Source: Pontiella agarivorans
GTDB lineage: Bacteria > Verrucomicrobiota > Kiritimatiellia > Kiritimatiellales > Pontiellaceae
DNA length: 64,000 nt
Assembly (NCBI RefSeq): GCF_034531395.1
Contig: NZ_JARVCO010000012.1
Span: forward strand, 1,178,001 to 1,242,000
Direction of reading: 5' to 3'
In this document: positions 55,264 to 64,000 of the stretch, piece after piece
Layout: every line of letters begins with the position of its first letter
Position numbering within the stretch: the first letter of the stretch is position 1
The notes under the pieces: model-generated
Told to the model about the DNA's origin: nothing
Database searches by the model: none
Seen by the model: the letters and a program-made list of their open reading frames with translations, nothing else
Program-made: the position numbers and the translations under genes

Positions 55264-57180
55264 ATGAAGATGAAGTGGATCGGTCTTTTTGCGGCGGTTA
55301 TTACGGCGAATCAAAACGGGATAGCGGAAGAACAGCCGGTTTCGGTGACGGTCAACCTGAACGTCCGGCATTCTGTCGGCGGGGTGGATGCTTTCGATCG
55401 TGAAAAATGGATGGTGCTGCATGCGCGGGCGACCGAGCATGACTGGGATTCCGAGGAACAGCGGGAAACGTTTCTAAATGAATACGATGTTTATCTGGGG
55501 CGCGACTGCGGGGCTTTGCCGGAGGCGCTGTCGTGGACCTCGGAGGATCCGGATAAACCGGGCTGGTGTGATCATGCCTGTATTGAGCAGCTCGGAAAGC
55601 GGGAGCGGGAACGGTATGCGCAGAACACTGCGGTCCATGCGCTGGAATACCGCAGTAAAAAAATGACCATCGGCGGCCAACCGAAAATGTTCCCGGACGG
55701 CAGTACAAACGCGAATGGATTTGCGATCGGAAGTTATGATGCGCTGGCCGACTTTTATGAGCAGTATCTGACGCATTTTACCGGTAGCGGAGGAACGGAC
55801 GGTCCGCCGAAACCGGCGATGCTTGAAGTGGTGAATGAACCCTTTGTTCATGCCCGTGAGCATAACACAACCTATGCGGAAATTTCCGAATTTCACAACA
55901 AGGTGGCAGAGCGTGTTAAGCGGTTGCATCCTGATCTTCTGATCGGCGGATATACCGCTGCGCATCCGGGGTTTGAAGATCATGATTTTGGACACTGGGA
56001 TAAAAACTGGCGGCAGTTTATTGATATTGCCGGCGGGAATATGGATTTCTTTTCTCTGCATCTCTATGACAATCCGCTCAAAAACAAGGATCCGCAGAAC
56101 AGTATCTACCGCAGCGGAAGCAATGTGGAAGCCATTCTGGATATGGTGGAGCACTACAGCTTCCTTAAACTGGGAGAGGTGAAACCGCTCAATATTTCGG
56201 AATACGGTTGTCTGCGTGTGGGCAACGGATTTCCCTACAGTCCGGACGAGGCATGGCGCTGCACCCGATCCTACAATACGATTCTGATGCAGCTGCTGGA
56301 ACGTCCGGATCGGATTATCCAGGCTATCCCGTTTATGGTTCTGAAAGCGGAGTGGGGGCGTAAAGACGGGTATCCGTATCCGAAACGGCTCTTGTATGAT
56401 GTGGATGAACTGAAAGGCCGCCCGAAGGATAATGACGGTCCCTGGGCCTATACACCGCGTCTTAATTTCTGGGAGCTGTGGAAAGGGGTTAAGGGAACAC
56501 GTGTTGATACCATCGCCTCTGACCCGGATATTCAGGTTGATGCCTATGTGAACGGTGCCGATGTGTTTGCGGTTGTCAGCAGTCTGGATCATACGGGACC
56601 GCAAACGGTGGAACTCAGTATGCTGGGAGCTGCTGAAGATCTGTTGAGGGTCGAGGTTAAGCATGCGCATGCGGATGAAAATCTTGAGCCGGTAATCGAT
56701 GAATTTGAGCGCGCTTCGCTGGAACGGATCACGCTGGGGGCCTCTGCAACTGCGATGCTGAAATTCTCTTATCGGGCCCCGCTTAAAACGGATGAAGTCT
56801 CTGTGGAAAAGAAATATTACGCAACGACCTATCTGCAACCGATAAAGGCTGATGAGCCGGTTCGTTTCAGGATTGAGGGGGTGAGGCGGGCTTCTTCTTA
56901 CGGTGAGGCGGTTTTGCGCCTGGGTATGGGCCGGGAGCACGGGCGTTCGCTCCATCCCGTCGTTCGGGTGAACGGAACGTCGGTTGAGGTTCCGACCGAT
57001 TGGCGGGGCTATGATCAGGCGACCCGAAATCAGTTTTTCGGCGTTGTGGAGATTCCGGTTGAGTATGACCTGTTGGAGAAGAACAACACGGTTGAAGTGA
57101 TCTTTCCTGATGATGGCGGTCATGTATCTAGTTTGGCCATGCAGGTGTTTGAATTCAGCGCTGACATTCGTCCTGATTAG
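55264..57180 (+). CDS. Exported GH86 beta-agarase/beta-porphyranase (copy 2)
   Basis: 638 aa from the ATG at 55264, 6 bases after GGAG (ATG 55261 and 55270 are neighbours). Signal peptide ~1-23. LNVRHSVGGVDAFDREKW, MTIGGQPKMF, acid/base Glu192 in EVVNEPFVHA, SLHLYDNPL, nucleophile Glu313 in NISEYGC. C-terminal beta domains as in copy 1 (VEVIFPDDGGHVSSLAMQV). The two copies align over their full length but have clearly diverged, for example around the acid/base loop (YHFIDGRRGD versus VHAREHNTTYAE). That is compatible with one acting on agarose blocks and one on porphyran blocks (inference). Confidence 0.92.
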   Translation: MKMKWIGLFAAVITANQNGIAEEQPVSVTVNLNVRHSVGGVDAFDREKWMVLHARATEHDWDSEEQRETFLNEYDVYLGRDCGALPEALSWTSEDPDKPGWCDHACIEQLGKRERERYAQNTAVHALEYRSKKMTIGGQPKMFPDGSTNANGFAIGSYDALADFYEQYLTHFTGSGGTDGPPKPAMLEVVNEPFVHAREHNTTYAEISEFHNKVAERVKRLHPDLLIGGYTAAHPGFEDHDFGHWDKNWRQFIDIAGGNMDFFSLHLYDNPLKNKDPQNSIYRSGSNVEAILDMVEHYSFLKLGEVKPLNISEYGCLRVGNGFPYSPDEAWRCTRSYNTILMQLLERPDRIIQAIPFMVLKAEWGRKDGYPYPKRLLYDVDELKGRPKDNDGPWAYTPRLNFWELWKGVKGTRVDTIASDPDIQVDAYVNGADVFAVVSSLDHTGPQTVELSMLGAAEDLLRVEVKHAHADENLEPVIDEFERASLERITLGASATAMLKFSYRAPLKTDEVSVEKKYYATTYLQPIKADEPVRFRIEGVRRASSYGEAVLRLGMGREHGRSLHPVVRVNGTSVEVPTDWRGYDQATRNQFFGVVEIPVEYDLLEKNNTVEVIFPDDGGHVSSLAMQVFEFSADIRPD

Positions 57181-57284
57181 AAAGTATCGGGAGGCGGTAC
57201 AGTTTTCATTCAATCCGGGAATTCATCCCGGACGTATAAAACAGAGCGCAATTCCTCCGGACAGGAAGGTATAAGGACTCAATT

Positions 57285-58571
57285 ATGACGTTGAAAAATG
57301 ATGTTGGATTATTAGGTATGCTGCTGCTTCTGTCGGCAGGTTGTGCGGCGGAAACTGCAGATCAGATGAATGCTTTCCCTTTTCTTATTCCGGAGGAAAA
57401 ACCGGAACGGCCGTTAAGTGCGGCTGTGGAACGGGGTTATAATGAATACGGAGGGTTCCGCCCGGAAGCGCAGGAGCTCTATACTCAGTTTAAGTATACC
57501 GAACTGAAGGGCTTTGATTACAACGGTGGCGACGGGACAGTATCCCGCCGCGATCCTTCCAAGGTGATTTTTGCCAATGGGAAATACTATGTCTGGTATA
57601 CGCGCCGCGCAACGGGTCACAGACCTGTGGGCATGGCGCGGGCGCGGGAGGCCACGGAGGTTATTCCATCGGCCGACTGGGATCTGGCGGATATTTATTA
57701 TGCCGTTTCGGAGGATGGTTTTGTCTGGGAGGAGCAGGGGGTAGCTGTGCCGCGGCCGCCGAAACCGCAACCCGGCTGGCGGTCAGTCACGACGACCGAT
57801 ATTCTCGAATGGGAAGGAAAATATTATCTCTATTATCAGGCCTTTATGGAGGCGAGTGGAACCCGTGGCGATTTCTGCCCCGTCGCGGTATCCTGGGCTG
57901 ATTCGCCGGATGGACCCTGGACGCCGTATGGCAAGGTGGTGATCCCGAACGGAGCCGAGGGGGAGTGGGATCAGTTTTCCATTCACGATCCCTATCCGCT
58001 GGTGCATGACGGAAAAATTTATCTGTATTACAAAAGCGATTTCGATAAGCGTTCTGAGTTTTTCCCATCCAAAGTGCGCATGCAGGGGCTGGCAATTGCA
58101 GAGCATCCACTGGGACCGTTTAAAAAACATCCGCGGAATCCGGTGATCAATTCGGGGCATGAAACGACGCTGTTTCCCTTTAAGGAAGGCGTTGCCGCGC
58201 TGGTGATTAAAGACGGCATGGAGCGGAATACCATTCAATATGCTGAGGACTGGGTGAATTTCAAGGTGGTTGCACATGTGGAAATGATGCCGGTGGCGGC
58301 CGGACCGTTTGTGCCGGATGCGTTTACCGATACGCAGGATGGTCGCGGGATTACATGGGGGCTTTCTCATTTCACTTATGCCGGGGGGTACAACGGAAAC
58401 AACCATTCCGTGTTGGTCCGTTTTGATTGCGACCTAAGCCGGGATATTCATGATCCGGAAATGAAGGACCATTTTGTTAAATTTACACCGGAGGAACACT
58501 ATAGGCATGGGCTTTCCTCACAGCAGCTTGAGCGGATACATAAAGAAAACGGTCGGCTTTCCAATCCCTGA
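57285..58571 (+). CDS. GH117 alpha-1,3-(3,6-anhydro)-L-galactosidase, lipoprotein
   Basis: 428 aa. The N-terminus has a lipobox (LLSAGC), predicting a lipid-anchored protein outside the cytoplasm. Classical GH117: SRRDPSKVIFANGKYYVWYT, SADWDLADIYYAVSEDGFVW, EWEGKYYLYYQAF, IHDPYPLVHDGKIYLYYKS, NSGHET, ERNTIQYAEDWVNF. It releases 3,6-anhydro-L-galactose from neoagaro-oligosaccharides. Located 104 bases after the second GH86, whose products are its expected substrates. Complements the cytoplasmic GH117 at 51981. Confidence 0.93.
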   Translation: MTLKNDVGLLGMLLLLSAGCAAETADQMNAFPFLIPEEKPERPLSAAVERGYNEYGGFRPEAQELYTQFKYTELKGFDYNGGDGTVSRRDPSKVIFANGKYYVWYTRRATGHRPVGMARAREATEVIPSADWDLADIYYAVSEDGFVWEEQGVAVPRPPKPQPGWRSVTTTDILEWEGKYYLYYQAFMEASGTRGDFCPVAVSWADSPDGPWTPYGKVVIPNGAEGEWDQFSIHDPYPLVHDGKIYLYYKSDFDKRSEFFPSKVRMQGLAIAEHPLGPFKKHPRNPVINSGHETTLFPFKEGVAALVIKDGMERNTIQYAEDWVNFKVVAHVEMMPVAAGPFVPDAFTDTQDGRGITWGLSHFTYAGGYNGNNHSVLVRFDCDLSRDIHDPEMKDHFVKFTPEEHYRHGLSSQQLERIHKENGRLSNP

Positions 58572-58834
58572 AATCGGAAGGTTTTGAAGGGATCTGTTTC
58601 CAGACGTTTTTTCCGTCGGTCCGGAGGGTTGAAGGGGGGACGGATGCTGATCAATGGGACAGGGGACAAGGCCAGGCGCGGCTGGTACATTTTGATGGTC
58701 GAGGCATTCTGTCTTTTCGAGAACAGATACCGGGCGCGGTGTCAAGTTGGATGATCGGTTCATTGAACCCCGGACGTTCTTCGTAAATGATGTGCGATGG
58801 ATACAACAGGAATTTGATCAAAGGAGTAATGAGT

Positions 58835-60514
58835 ATGAAAACAAGGTTATTGCTGATGTTGTCGCTGCTGTTCAGCTGGAGTGTATTGGCTGCGGATACG
58901 CGACCGAATATTGTGGTGATTATGAGCGATGATTCCGGGTACACGGATCTTGGATGTTTCGGCGGCGAAATTGATACGCCCAATATTGATAAACTGGCCG
59001 AGTCCGGAATACGACTGAGTAATTTTTATTCGAATGGACGCTGCAGTCCGACCCGGGCTTCTCTGCTTTCGGGGCTCGACTGTGCCAAGGTTGGTTTCGG
59101 CGGCGGTGTGGTCGGAGACTGGGTGCGGGAAATGCCGTATGCGGCGCACCGCGGTCGTCTGCCGTATGATACGCCACTGCTGCCGGAACTGTTGAAAGAG
59201 GCGGGATATCGTACGCTGATGTCGGGTAAATGGCATATGGGCGGGAGCCTGATGAAAACCCGCCCGGGCCGGCGCGAAGTCTGGAAACAGTATCACGAAG
59301 GCTGGGAGCTTACCGACGAAGAGATTGAGCAGGATTTTCTGGGACTTCCGCTGCAGCGTGGATTCGATGAATATTTCGGGCTCTATGGGGCGCAGGACAG
59401 CTCCTTTTTCGTGCCGGGTCAGTATCATCCGATTATGGAAGGGAACGAAAATGCGAAACTGAACTATGATCGTGAATATACCATGCACTGTTTTTCGAAA
59501 CGCAAGGATCTGCCCTATACGGTGAATCATGGAAAAACCGGAAAGGCATGGTATGCCACGGACGGCGTGACCGACCGCGCCATCGAAATGATTTCGGACG
59601 CTTCGGGAAAAGAGAAGGCTCCCTTTTTCCTCTATCTGGCCTATCGCGCTCCGCATAAACCGCTCCAGGCTCCGGAAGAGCTGGTACAGAAATATCTGAA
59701 GAAATATGAAGACATCCGCGCCATAGAAGCCGCACGTGCTGAAGGGCTCAAAGCGCAGGGCCTGTGCGATCCGGACCTGGATTACAAGCCGGCCTGGTTT
59801 GATGTGAAAAAGTCCGATGAATTCCGGCTTCAAATGGCCATTCACGCCGCGATGATTGAGAAAGTGGATGAAAACGTCGGCCGTCTGGTTGAATCGCTCA
59901 GGAAAAAGGGTGAATTGAACAACACGCTGATTCTTTATTTTTCCGATAACGGAAATGCGGCGCATCTGGACAGCATCTTCAACACGCCGTATCGCGGCGT
60001 GAAAGCCCTGCTATGGGAGGGCGGCTGCAAAACACACTTTATCGCCTCCTGGCCGGGGCACATTAAACCCGGAACGATTTCGCACGAGCAGGTCTGGGTG
60101 GGGGATGTATTGCCGACGTGTCTCGAACTCGCCGGTACAGAATATCCGGAAACCTTCCGTGGAAAGAAAACTGAACCACTGCCCAGCCGCAGCATGCTGC
60201 CGGTACTGGAAGGTAAAAAACGCAAACCGGCTGAATATCTGTTCTTTAACGATAAAGGGCAGCAGAGTGTCATCTGGCAGGGAAAATGGAAACTCCTGAT
60301 TGAGCCCGGATGGTTTACCATGACCCAGGAAAAACCGGGTATTCAGTATGAACTGTATGATCTCGAAAATGATCCCTCCGAGCTGAAAAACGTAGCGGAC
60401 GTAAAACCGGAAATTGTGAAAATGCTGGAGGAAAAATGCAATACCTGGATCAAAGAGCAGGGTATTGTTGAGTATGGAAAACTGTTGGAACTGCGGCCTG
60501 GGGACAACACATAA
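58835..60514 (+). CDS. Secreted type I (S1) sulfatase, CSPTR type
   Basis: 559 aa from the ATG at 58835, 8 bases after AAGGAG (ATG 58829 is only 2 bases from it). Signal peptide ~1-20. MSDDSGYTD metal site, C70-S-P-T-R formylglycine site, GKWHMGG, FSDNGN. Long insertion at ~130-200 ([28 protein letters not shown]). A 263-base gap without recognised signals separates it from GH117. It sits 22 bases before the exported GH29. That pairing suggests removal of the 6-sulfate from alpha-L-galactose before GH29 cleavage, as in known porphyran pathways (inference). Confidence 0.93.
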   Translation: MKTRLLLMLSLLFSWSVLAADTRPNIVVIMSDDSGYTDLGCFGGEIDTPNIDKLAESGIRLSNFYSNGRCSPTRASLLSGLDCAKVGFGGGVVGDWVREMPYAAHRGRLPYDTPLLPELLKEAGYRTLMSGKWHMGGSLMKTRPGRREVWKQYHEGWELTDEEIEQDFLGLPLQRGFDEYFGLYGAQDSSFFVPGQYHPIMEGNENAKLNYDREYTMHCFSKRKDLPYTVNHGKTGKAWYATDGVTDRAIEMISDASGKEKAPFFLYLAYRAPHKPLQAPEELVQKYLKKYEDIRAIEAARAEGLKAQGLCDPDLDYKPAWFDVKKSDEFRLQMAIHAAMIEKVDENVGRLVESLRKKGELNNTLILYFSDNGNAAHLDSIFNTPYRGVKALLWEGGCKTHFIASWPGHIKPGTISHEQVWVGDVLPTCLELAGTEYPETFRGKKTEPLPSRSMLPVLEGKKRKPAEYLFFNDKGQQSVIWQGKWKLLIEPGWFTMTQEKPGIQYELYDLENDPSELKNVADVKPEIVKMLEEKCNTWIKEQGIVEYGKLLELRPGDNT

Positions 60515-60536
60515 TCAATCTTTCACAGAAGATTTC

Positions 60537-62036
60537 ATGAAAAAAAATATATTGATTCTGCTGGGATTGTTTTCCGCCTCAGTCATGGCGACAACGTATC
60601 AGCCGGTACGCGAGTCGCTTGCCGGTCACACCGCGGCTCCGGAATGGTTCCAGGATGCCAAGCTGGGCATTTATTTCCACTGGGGGCCGTATTCGGTGGC
60701 GGCCTACGGCAGTGCCTGGTATCCGAGCGCGATCTATCGCCCGGGCAGTCCGGAAAACAAATATCACACGAAAAAATTCGGTCCGGTTGAAACGTTTGGA
60801 TACGAAAAAATGATTCCGCTTTTCACGGCGGAACATTTTGATCCGGCAGAATGGGCGGAGCTGTTTAAAAAAACAGGGGCAAAATTTGCCGGGCCGGTTG
60901 CCGAGCATCATGACGGGTTTGCTATGTGGGACAGCGAGGTCAATCCCTGGAACGCAGCCGATATGGGGCCGAAACGAGATGTGCTCGGTGATTTGTTTGA
61001 TGAGCTGAAAAAGTGCGATATGAAAACCATCGCCACGTTTCACCATGCACGCAACGGACAGCGCAACCGTAATAAACCGGAGCGGTGGGCCCCCGACCAC
61101 GTGCATAAAAGTTTTAACAGTCACTACCCGTATCATCCGGATTATCCCACGGCCACAACCGATCCGAAACTCCGCAAACTGTTCGGCAACTTTGAAACGA
61201 TGGATGAATTCAATCAATACTGGCTGGATCAGTTGAAAGAGGTGATCGATGCCTATTCCCCGGATATTGTCTGGTTTGATTCGTGGATGAATATGGTGCC
61301 GGAAGAATACCGTCTGAACTATGCCGCCTACTATTTCAACCATGCTGAAAAAACAGGGCAGCAGGTGGTGACCTGTCATAAGCATAATGATATGCCGATG
61401 AGTTTCAGTGTGCTTGATTTTGAGCAGGGCGGACGTCGGGAAATTCATCCGATGCCGTGGATGACCGATATCACCCTGGGTGAAAACCGCTGGATGTATG
61501 TGGAAGGGCACAGCTATAAAGATGCCGCACTCGTGGTGCGCAACATGATCGATGTCTGGAGTAAAAACGGCATTGTGCTGCTGAATGTGGCGCCGCGTGC
61601 CGACGGAGTGATTGATGATGAACAACGTGCCATTCTGGCGAAAATCGGAAATTGGCTTAGCTGTTACGGGGAGGCCGTCTATGGAACGCGGCCCTTCGAT
61701 ATCTATGGAACCGGAACGGCCAGCAGCAGTGACAGCTCCCACGACGGCCAGTCCGCCACGGTGAAATATACCGCCGAAGATATACGCTTCACGGTCTCCA
61801 AGGATGATAAATTCATGTATATCTTTTTTCTGGGCCGGCCGGAGCCCGGAGCCGAAGTGAAAATCAAAGCTCTCGGCCGTCACCGTTACACGCCGCGTTC
61901 AGCCATCAAACGTGTAACCCTGCTGGGCAGCGGCGAAGAGGTCGCTTGGAACGATGATACCTACTCTCTGAATTTCAAGCTTCCGGATGTGGAAATGAAC
62001 GAAATTTCCACCGTTCTTAAACTTGAGCTGGAATAG
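60537..62036 (+). CDS. Exported GH29 alpha-L-fucosidase/alpha-L-galactosidase
   Basis: 499 aa from the ATG at 60537; the earlier frame from 60465 only overlaps the sulfatase. Signal peptide ~1-18. [37 protein letters not shown], nucleophile Asp248 in IVWFDSWMN, NGIVLLNVAPRADG, C-terminal beta domain. Same family as the cytoplasmic enzyme at 50573, but with a different loop before the nucleophile (HHARNGQRNRNKPERW) and with export. Substrate is alpha-L-fucoside or, more likely from context, alpha-L-galactoside. Confidence 0.9.
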   Translation: MKKNILILLGLFSASVMATTYQPVRESLAGHTAAPEWFQDAKLGIYFHWGPYSVAAYGSAWYPSAIYRPGSPENKYHTKKFGPVETFGYEKMIPLFTAEHFDPAEWAELFKKTGAKFAGPVAEHHDGFAMWDSEVNPWNAADMGPKRDVLGDLFDELKKCDMKTIATFHHARNGQRNRNKPERWAPDHVHKSFNSHYPYHPDYPTATTDPKLRKLFGNFETMDEFNQYWLDQLKEVIDAYSPDIVWFDSWMNMVPEEYRLNYAAYYFNHAEKTGQQVVTCHKHNDMPMSFSVLDFEQGGRREIHPMPWMTDITLGENRWMYVEGHSYKDAALVVRNMIDVWSKNGIVLLNVAPRADGVIDDEQRAILAKIGNWLSCYGEAVYGTRPFDIYGTGTASSSDSSHDGQSATVKYTAEDIRFTVSKDDKFMYIFFLGRPEPGAEVKIKALGRHRYTPRSAIKRVTLLGSGEEVAWNDDTYSLNFKLPDVEMNEISTVLKLELE

Positions 62037-62293
62037 TTTTTTTCGGTTCCATTATGAAATGCTGCTTTCGATTTGAGAAAGGGCCTGTTGCTGATATTAA
62101 TTTTTGAAGATCGCTTAGACTGCTGAATTTCAGTCTGACTGGTGCGGTCGAAGCGAAATTTGATTTAGGGCAGTGATCTGATTCAGCGGACTTTTCAGCT
62201 GATTGCTGCATTTGGTGAGGGCATATTGATTCTCTGTCGCAACATTGGTGAAATCATGGTGAACCTTCAAAATACGATTTTGATATTTGTTTT
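62037..62293. other. Convergent intergenic region
   Basis: 257 bases between the stops of the GH29 gene and the convergent gene. It holds one short hairpin (AGACTG / CAGTCT at 62117-62136) without a T-run, and T-rich stretches at both ends. No gene was recognised. Confidence 0.4.
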
Positions 62294-64000
62294 TTAGGGT
62301 TGCGTGATCTTAAGCCGGAAAAACAGATAATCGTTGGTTGAACCAGTGAGCTGATATTGTGTTTGCGTGTAGTCCGCATTGCCCATGGAAAAATTCGTAA
62401 TCATGTTCCATGAGCTGTTCCAATGGTTGGAAACCAAGGAGGTGCTCCATTCGGTTACATAGGTAATGCCGGGATTGGTGTGATTCAGCTGGTGGGTAAA
62501 GAGACTTACGTTGTTATGCTGAAATACCATTGATGGTTTGGATCCGACTATAGCCGGGTTGGTTGGATTTCCGGCCCAGGCGTATTCATGAATATCCAGT
62601 TCGCCATCGTTATCCTGATCCGCTTTCGGATTTCCGGTAAGGCCGTGTTCACTTGCATAGTCGCCCCATCCGTTTTCAGGAAAAAAGGGAGAGGCGAGTT
62701 CGATATCGATGAAGCGGAACAGCCCGAGCGGAACATCGATTTTGACTGTTGAAGCCGGGGAATAGGTTGTGCCGTCGAGCAGATCGGTGATGCCGACTGG
62801 AGTTACGGTATTGAAGTGCACCGTTGCGATACGAGCTTTGGGGTTAATGTAGCCGCTGTCGATGAGCGTCAGGCGTAAGTGAGTGGGGGACGTCTGAGCA
62901 CAAACCCAGGCCACATCGCCGGAAACTGTCAGCGGCAGTTTACTTGCGGCACTGGCGATGGCATTCGATACGGTGGTGTAGTAGGTTTCCGCGGCGTTCG
63001 TTGTAGTTCCATCAGACGAAATATAGTTGCGTCCGTCGGTGATAAATTCCTGCATAATATTTTTATAGAGCGGGTGCAGGCGATCAGCCATTTTTCCGCG
63101 TACCGCATTTGTATCAGCAAATACGCCATGTTGCGGCGGGGTAATCATGACCATTCCGTTTTGATAGGGTGGCAGAAATTCGAGGCGGCGTTCTTTGACG
63201 CCGGAGGCATAGCGCGAGAAATCCCAGTCCGTAAGCGGAGCACCGGGCCATGTGCCGTTCATTCGGTTGAAGACCATTTTGTTGGAATCTTCCCATGCTT
63301 CATCCCAGTAGGTGGTCCATTTGCTATTCTCAGCATGTTCAACAAATTCGTGATCCGGTTCAGTCATGCTGAGATGGACCGGATTGAAACTGACGATTTC
63401 ATGCGGTTTGGGAACAAAGAGTGCGCCCTTGGCCAACAGTTCCCAAAAGATGCTGATGTATTCCTGATCCACCGCATAGTTATTCAGATACTGCGCACCG
63501 CTGGAAAGGTGATAAACGAGCATCCGCAGAAAGTGGTTGGGCAGGCGCTGAGTGGAAAACTGACGCAGGCGATCGTAACTTGCGTTGTCCGGCACCGCAC
63601 GGGTGCCCCAGCTGTCGACAGCTCCACTGGCCCATATGCCGATTCGTCCGGCAATGGTCATGTCCTGTGTTTTATCGCTGGTTTCCTCCATAGAAGGCAC
63701 GAATACATCGGAAAATTCACCCGATACCATACGTTGCCATGCGGGCAGGTAGACCGATGCCAGCCAGAACAGGTTTTTGTTGCGCACATAAATATTGGCA
63801 TTCCGGGGCGATGCATAGTCAGCTAGGGGATAGAATAGGTTATCCATCACATAGGTGAAATTGGTGTCTGAACCATTCATCTCAGGCCAGACCAGAACGG
63901 TTTTTTTGAATCCGCCGGTTACGCTGTTCGTGGCGCCGTCAATCGTGGCGCGTAAGGTGGACGGTTCGTAAAAGTAGGGGTCATTCCCATGACCGCCCCA
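62294..64000 (-). CDS. Secreted-type protein with C-terminal EYxxGGNP module, 5' end beyond window
   Basis: The frame runs open to base 64000, so the N-terminus and any signal peptide lie outside; 568 residues are visible. The N-terminal ~430 residues show no family I can name (WGGHGNDPYFYEPSTLR, VRNKNLFWLASVYLPAWQRM, MVMITPPQHGVFADTN); a small beta domain follows (HLRLTLIDSGYINPKARIA). The last ~130 residues are the same module as in the proteins at 1, 5502 and 9071: WGDYASEHGLTGNPKADQDN, EYAWAGNP, YLFFRLKITQP. A polysaccharide-active enzyme is plausible, including a carrageenase-type large protein, but nothing in the visible part proves it. Confidence 0.6.
   Translation of the reverse strand, partial: WGGHGNDPYFYEPSTLRATIDGATNSVTGGFKKTVLVWPEMNGSDTNFTYVMDNLFYPLADYASPRNANIYVRNKNLFWLASVYLPAWQRMVSGEFSDVFVPSMEETSDKTQDMTIAGRIGIWASGAVDSWGTRAVPDNASYDRLRQFSTQRLPNHFLRMLVYHLSSGAQYLNNYAVDQEYISIFWELLAKGALFVPKPHEIVSFNPVHLSMTEPDHEFVEHAENSKWTTYWDEAWEDSNKMVFNRMNGTWPGAPLTDWDFSRYASGVKERRLEFLPPYQNGMVMITPPQHGVFADTNAVRGKMADRLHPLYKNIMQEFITDGRNYISSDGTTTNAAETYYTTVSNAIASAASKLPLTVSGDVAWVCAQTSPTHLRLTLIDSGYINPKARIATVHFNTVTPVGITDLLDGTTYSPASTVKIDVPLGLFRFIDIELASPFFPENGWGDYASEHGLTGNPKADQDNDGELDIHEYAWAGNPTNPAIVGSKPSMVFQHNNVSLFTHQLNHTNPGITYVTEWSTSLVSNHWNSSWNMITNFSMGNADYTQTQYQLTGSTNDYLFFRLKITQP

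Noticed and set aside
1-64000. Search for SusC/SusD, CRISPR arrays, insertion sequences, tRNA or rRNA genes
   Set aside because: None was recognised; every long plus-strand frame is accounted for by an enzyme, regulator, transporter or surface-protein gene.

Overview
The window reads as accessory catabolic DNA from a sulfatase-rich member of the PVC superphylum, most like the Kiritimatiellota (Pontiella-type marine anaerobes). This is inferred from gene content and not proven: seven secreted type I sulfatases, large surface proteins ending in a Ca-binding-loop/beta domain (EYxxGGNP...FFRLKV), proteins with an SHD1-like domain, XylR-type AraC regulators, and no SusC/SusD pair. No rRNA, tRNA, CRISPR array, transposase or phage gene was seen.

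Layout. (A) 1-12.3 kb: the 3' part of a repeat-domain surface protein, a GH27 alpha-galactosidase, a sulfatase, and two very large secreted proteins (a GH42/GH50-like enzyme and a FnIII/jelly-roll-like protein). (B) 12.4-20.4 kb: a divergent XylR/AraC regulator, then a TonB-like membrane-anchored PA14/SHD1 protein, a GH110 alpha-galactosidase, a lipoprotein aldose 1-epimerase and a sulfatase. (C) 20.4-33.8 kb: a second regulator, divergent from a tight operon uxaB-uxaA-GH2-sulfatase-GH2-(second TonB-like PA14/SHD1 protein). (D) 34.2-41.7 kb: a co-directional run of three sulfatases, a nucleoside-hydrolase-like protein and a GH16 lipoprotein. (E) 41.7-62.0 kb: a third regulator, divergent from a set of genes without signal peptides (GH43/GH117-like propeller, GH2, GPH-family sugar symporter, mannosidase-type GH2, GH29, GH117). 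These are followed by exported enzymes (two GH86, a GH117 lipoprotein, a sulfatase, a GH29). (F) a convergent partial gene for a secreted protein of unknown function runs off the right edge.

How the parts fit. GH16 + GH86 + GH117 + GH29 + GH2 + sulfatases is the enzyme set known for agarose/porphyran hybrid galactans of red algae. Inferred flow: GH86/GH16 endo-hydrolysis outside the cell, sulfatases removing ester sulfate, exo-trimming by the exported GH117 and GH29, uptake of small oligosaccharides by the GPH symporter, and completion by a second cytoplasmic GH2/GH29/GH117 set. UxaB and UxaA convert tagaturonate to altronate to 2-keto-3-deoxygluconate. This matches the known entry route of L-galactose through L-galactonate and tagaturonate, and L-galactose is the expected desulfation product of porphyran. 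GH27 and GH110 point to additional alpha-D-galactosyl side chains or carrageenan-like substrates.

The most novel-looking element is the pair of paralogous proteins with a TonB-like N-terminus, including an SxxxH transmembrane motif, fused to PA14-like and SHD1-like domains instead of a TonB C-terminal domain. Each is encoded next to the catabolic genes, and they may belong to an undescribed envelope system in bacteria that lack SusCD.
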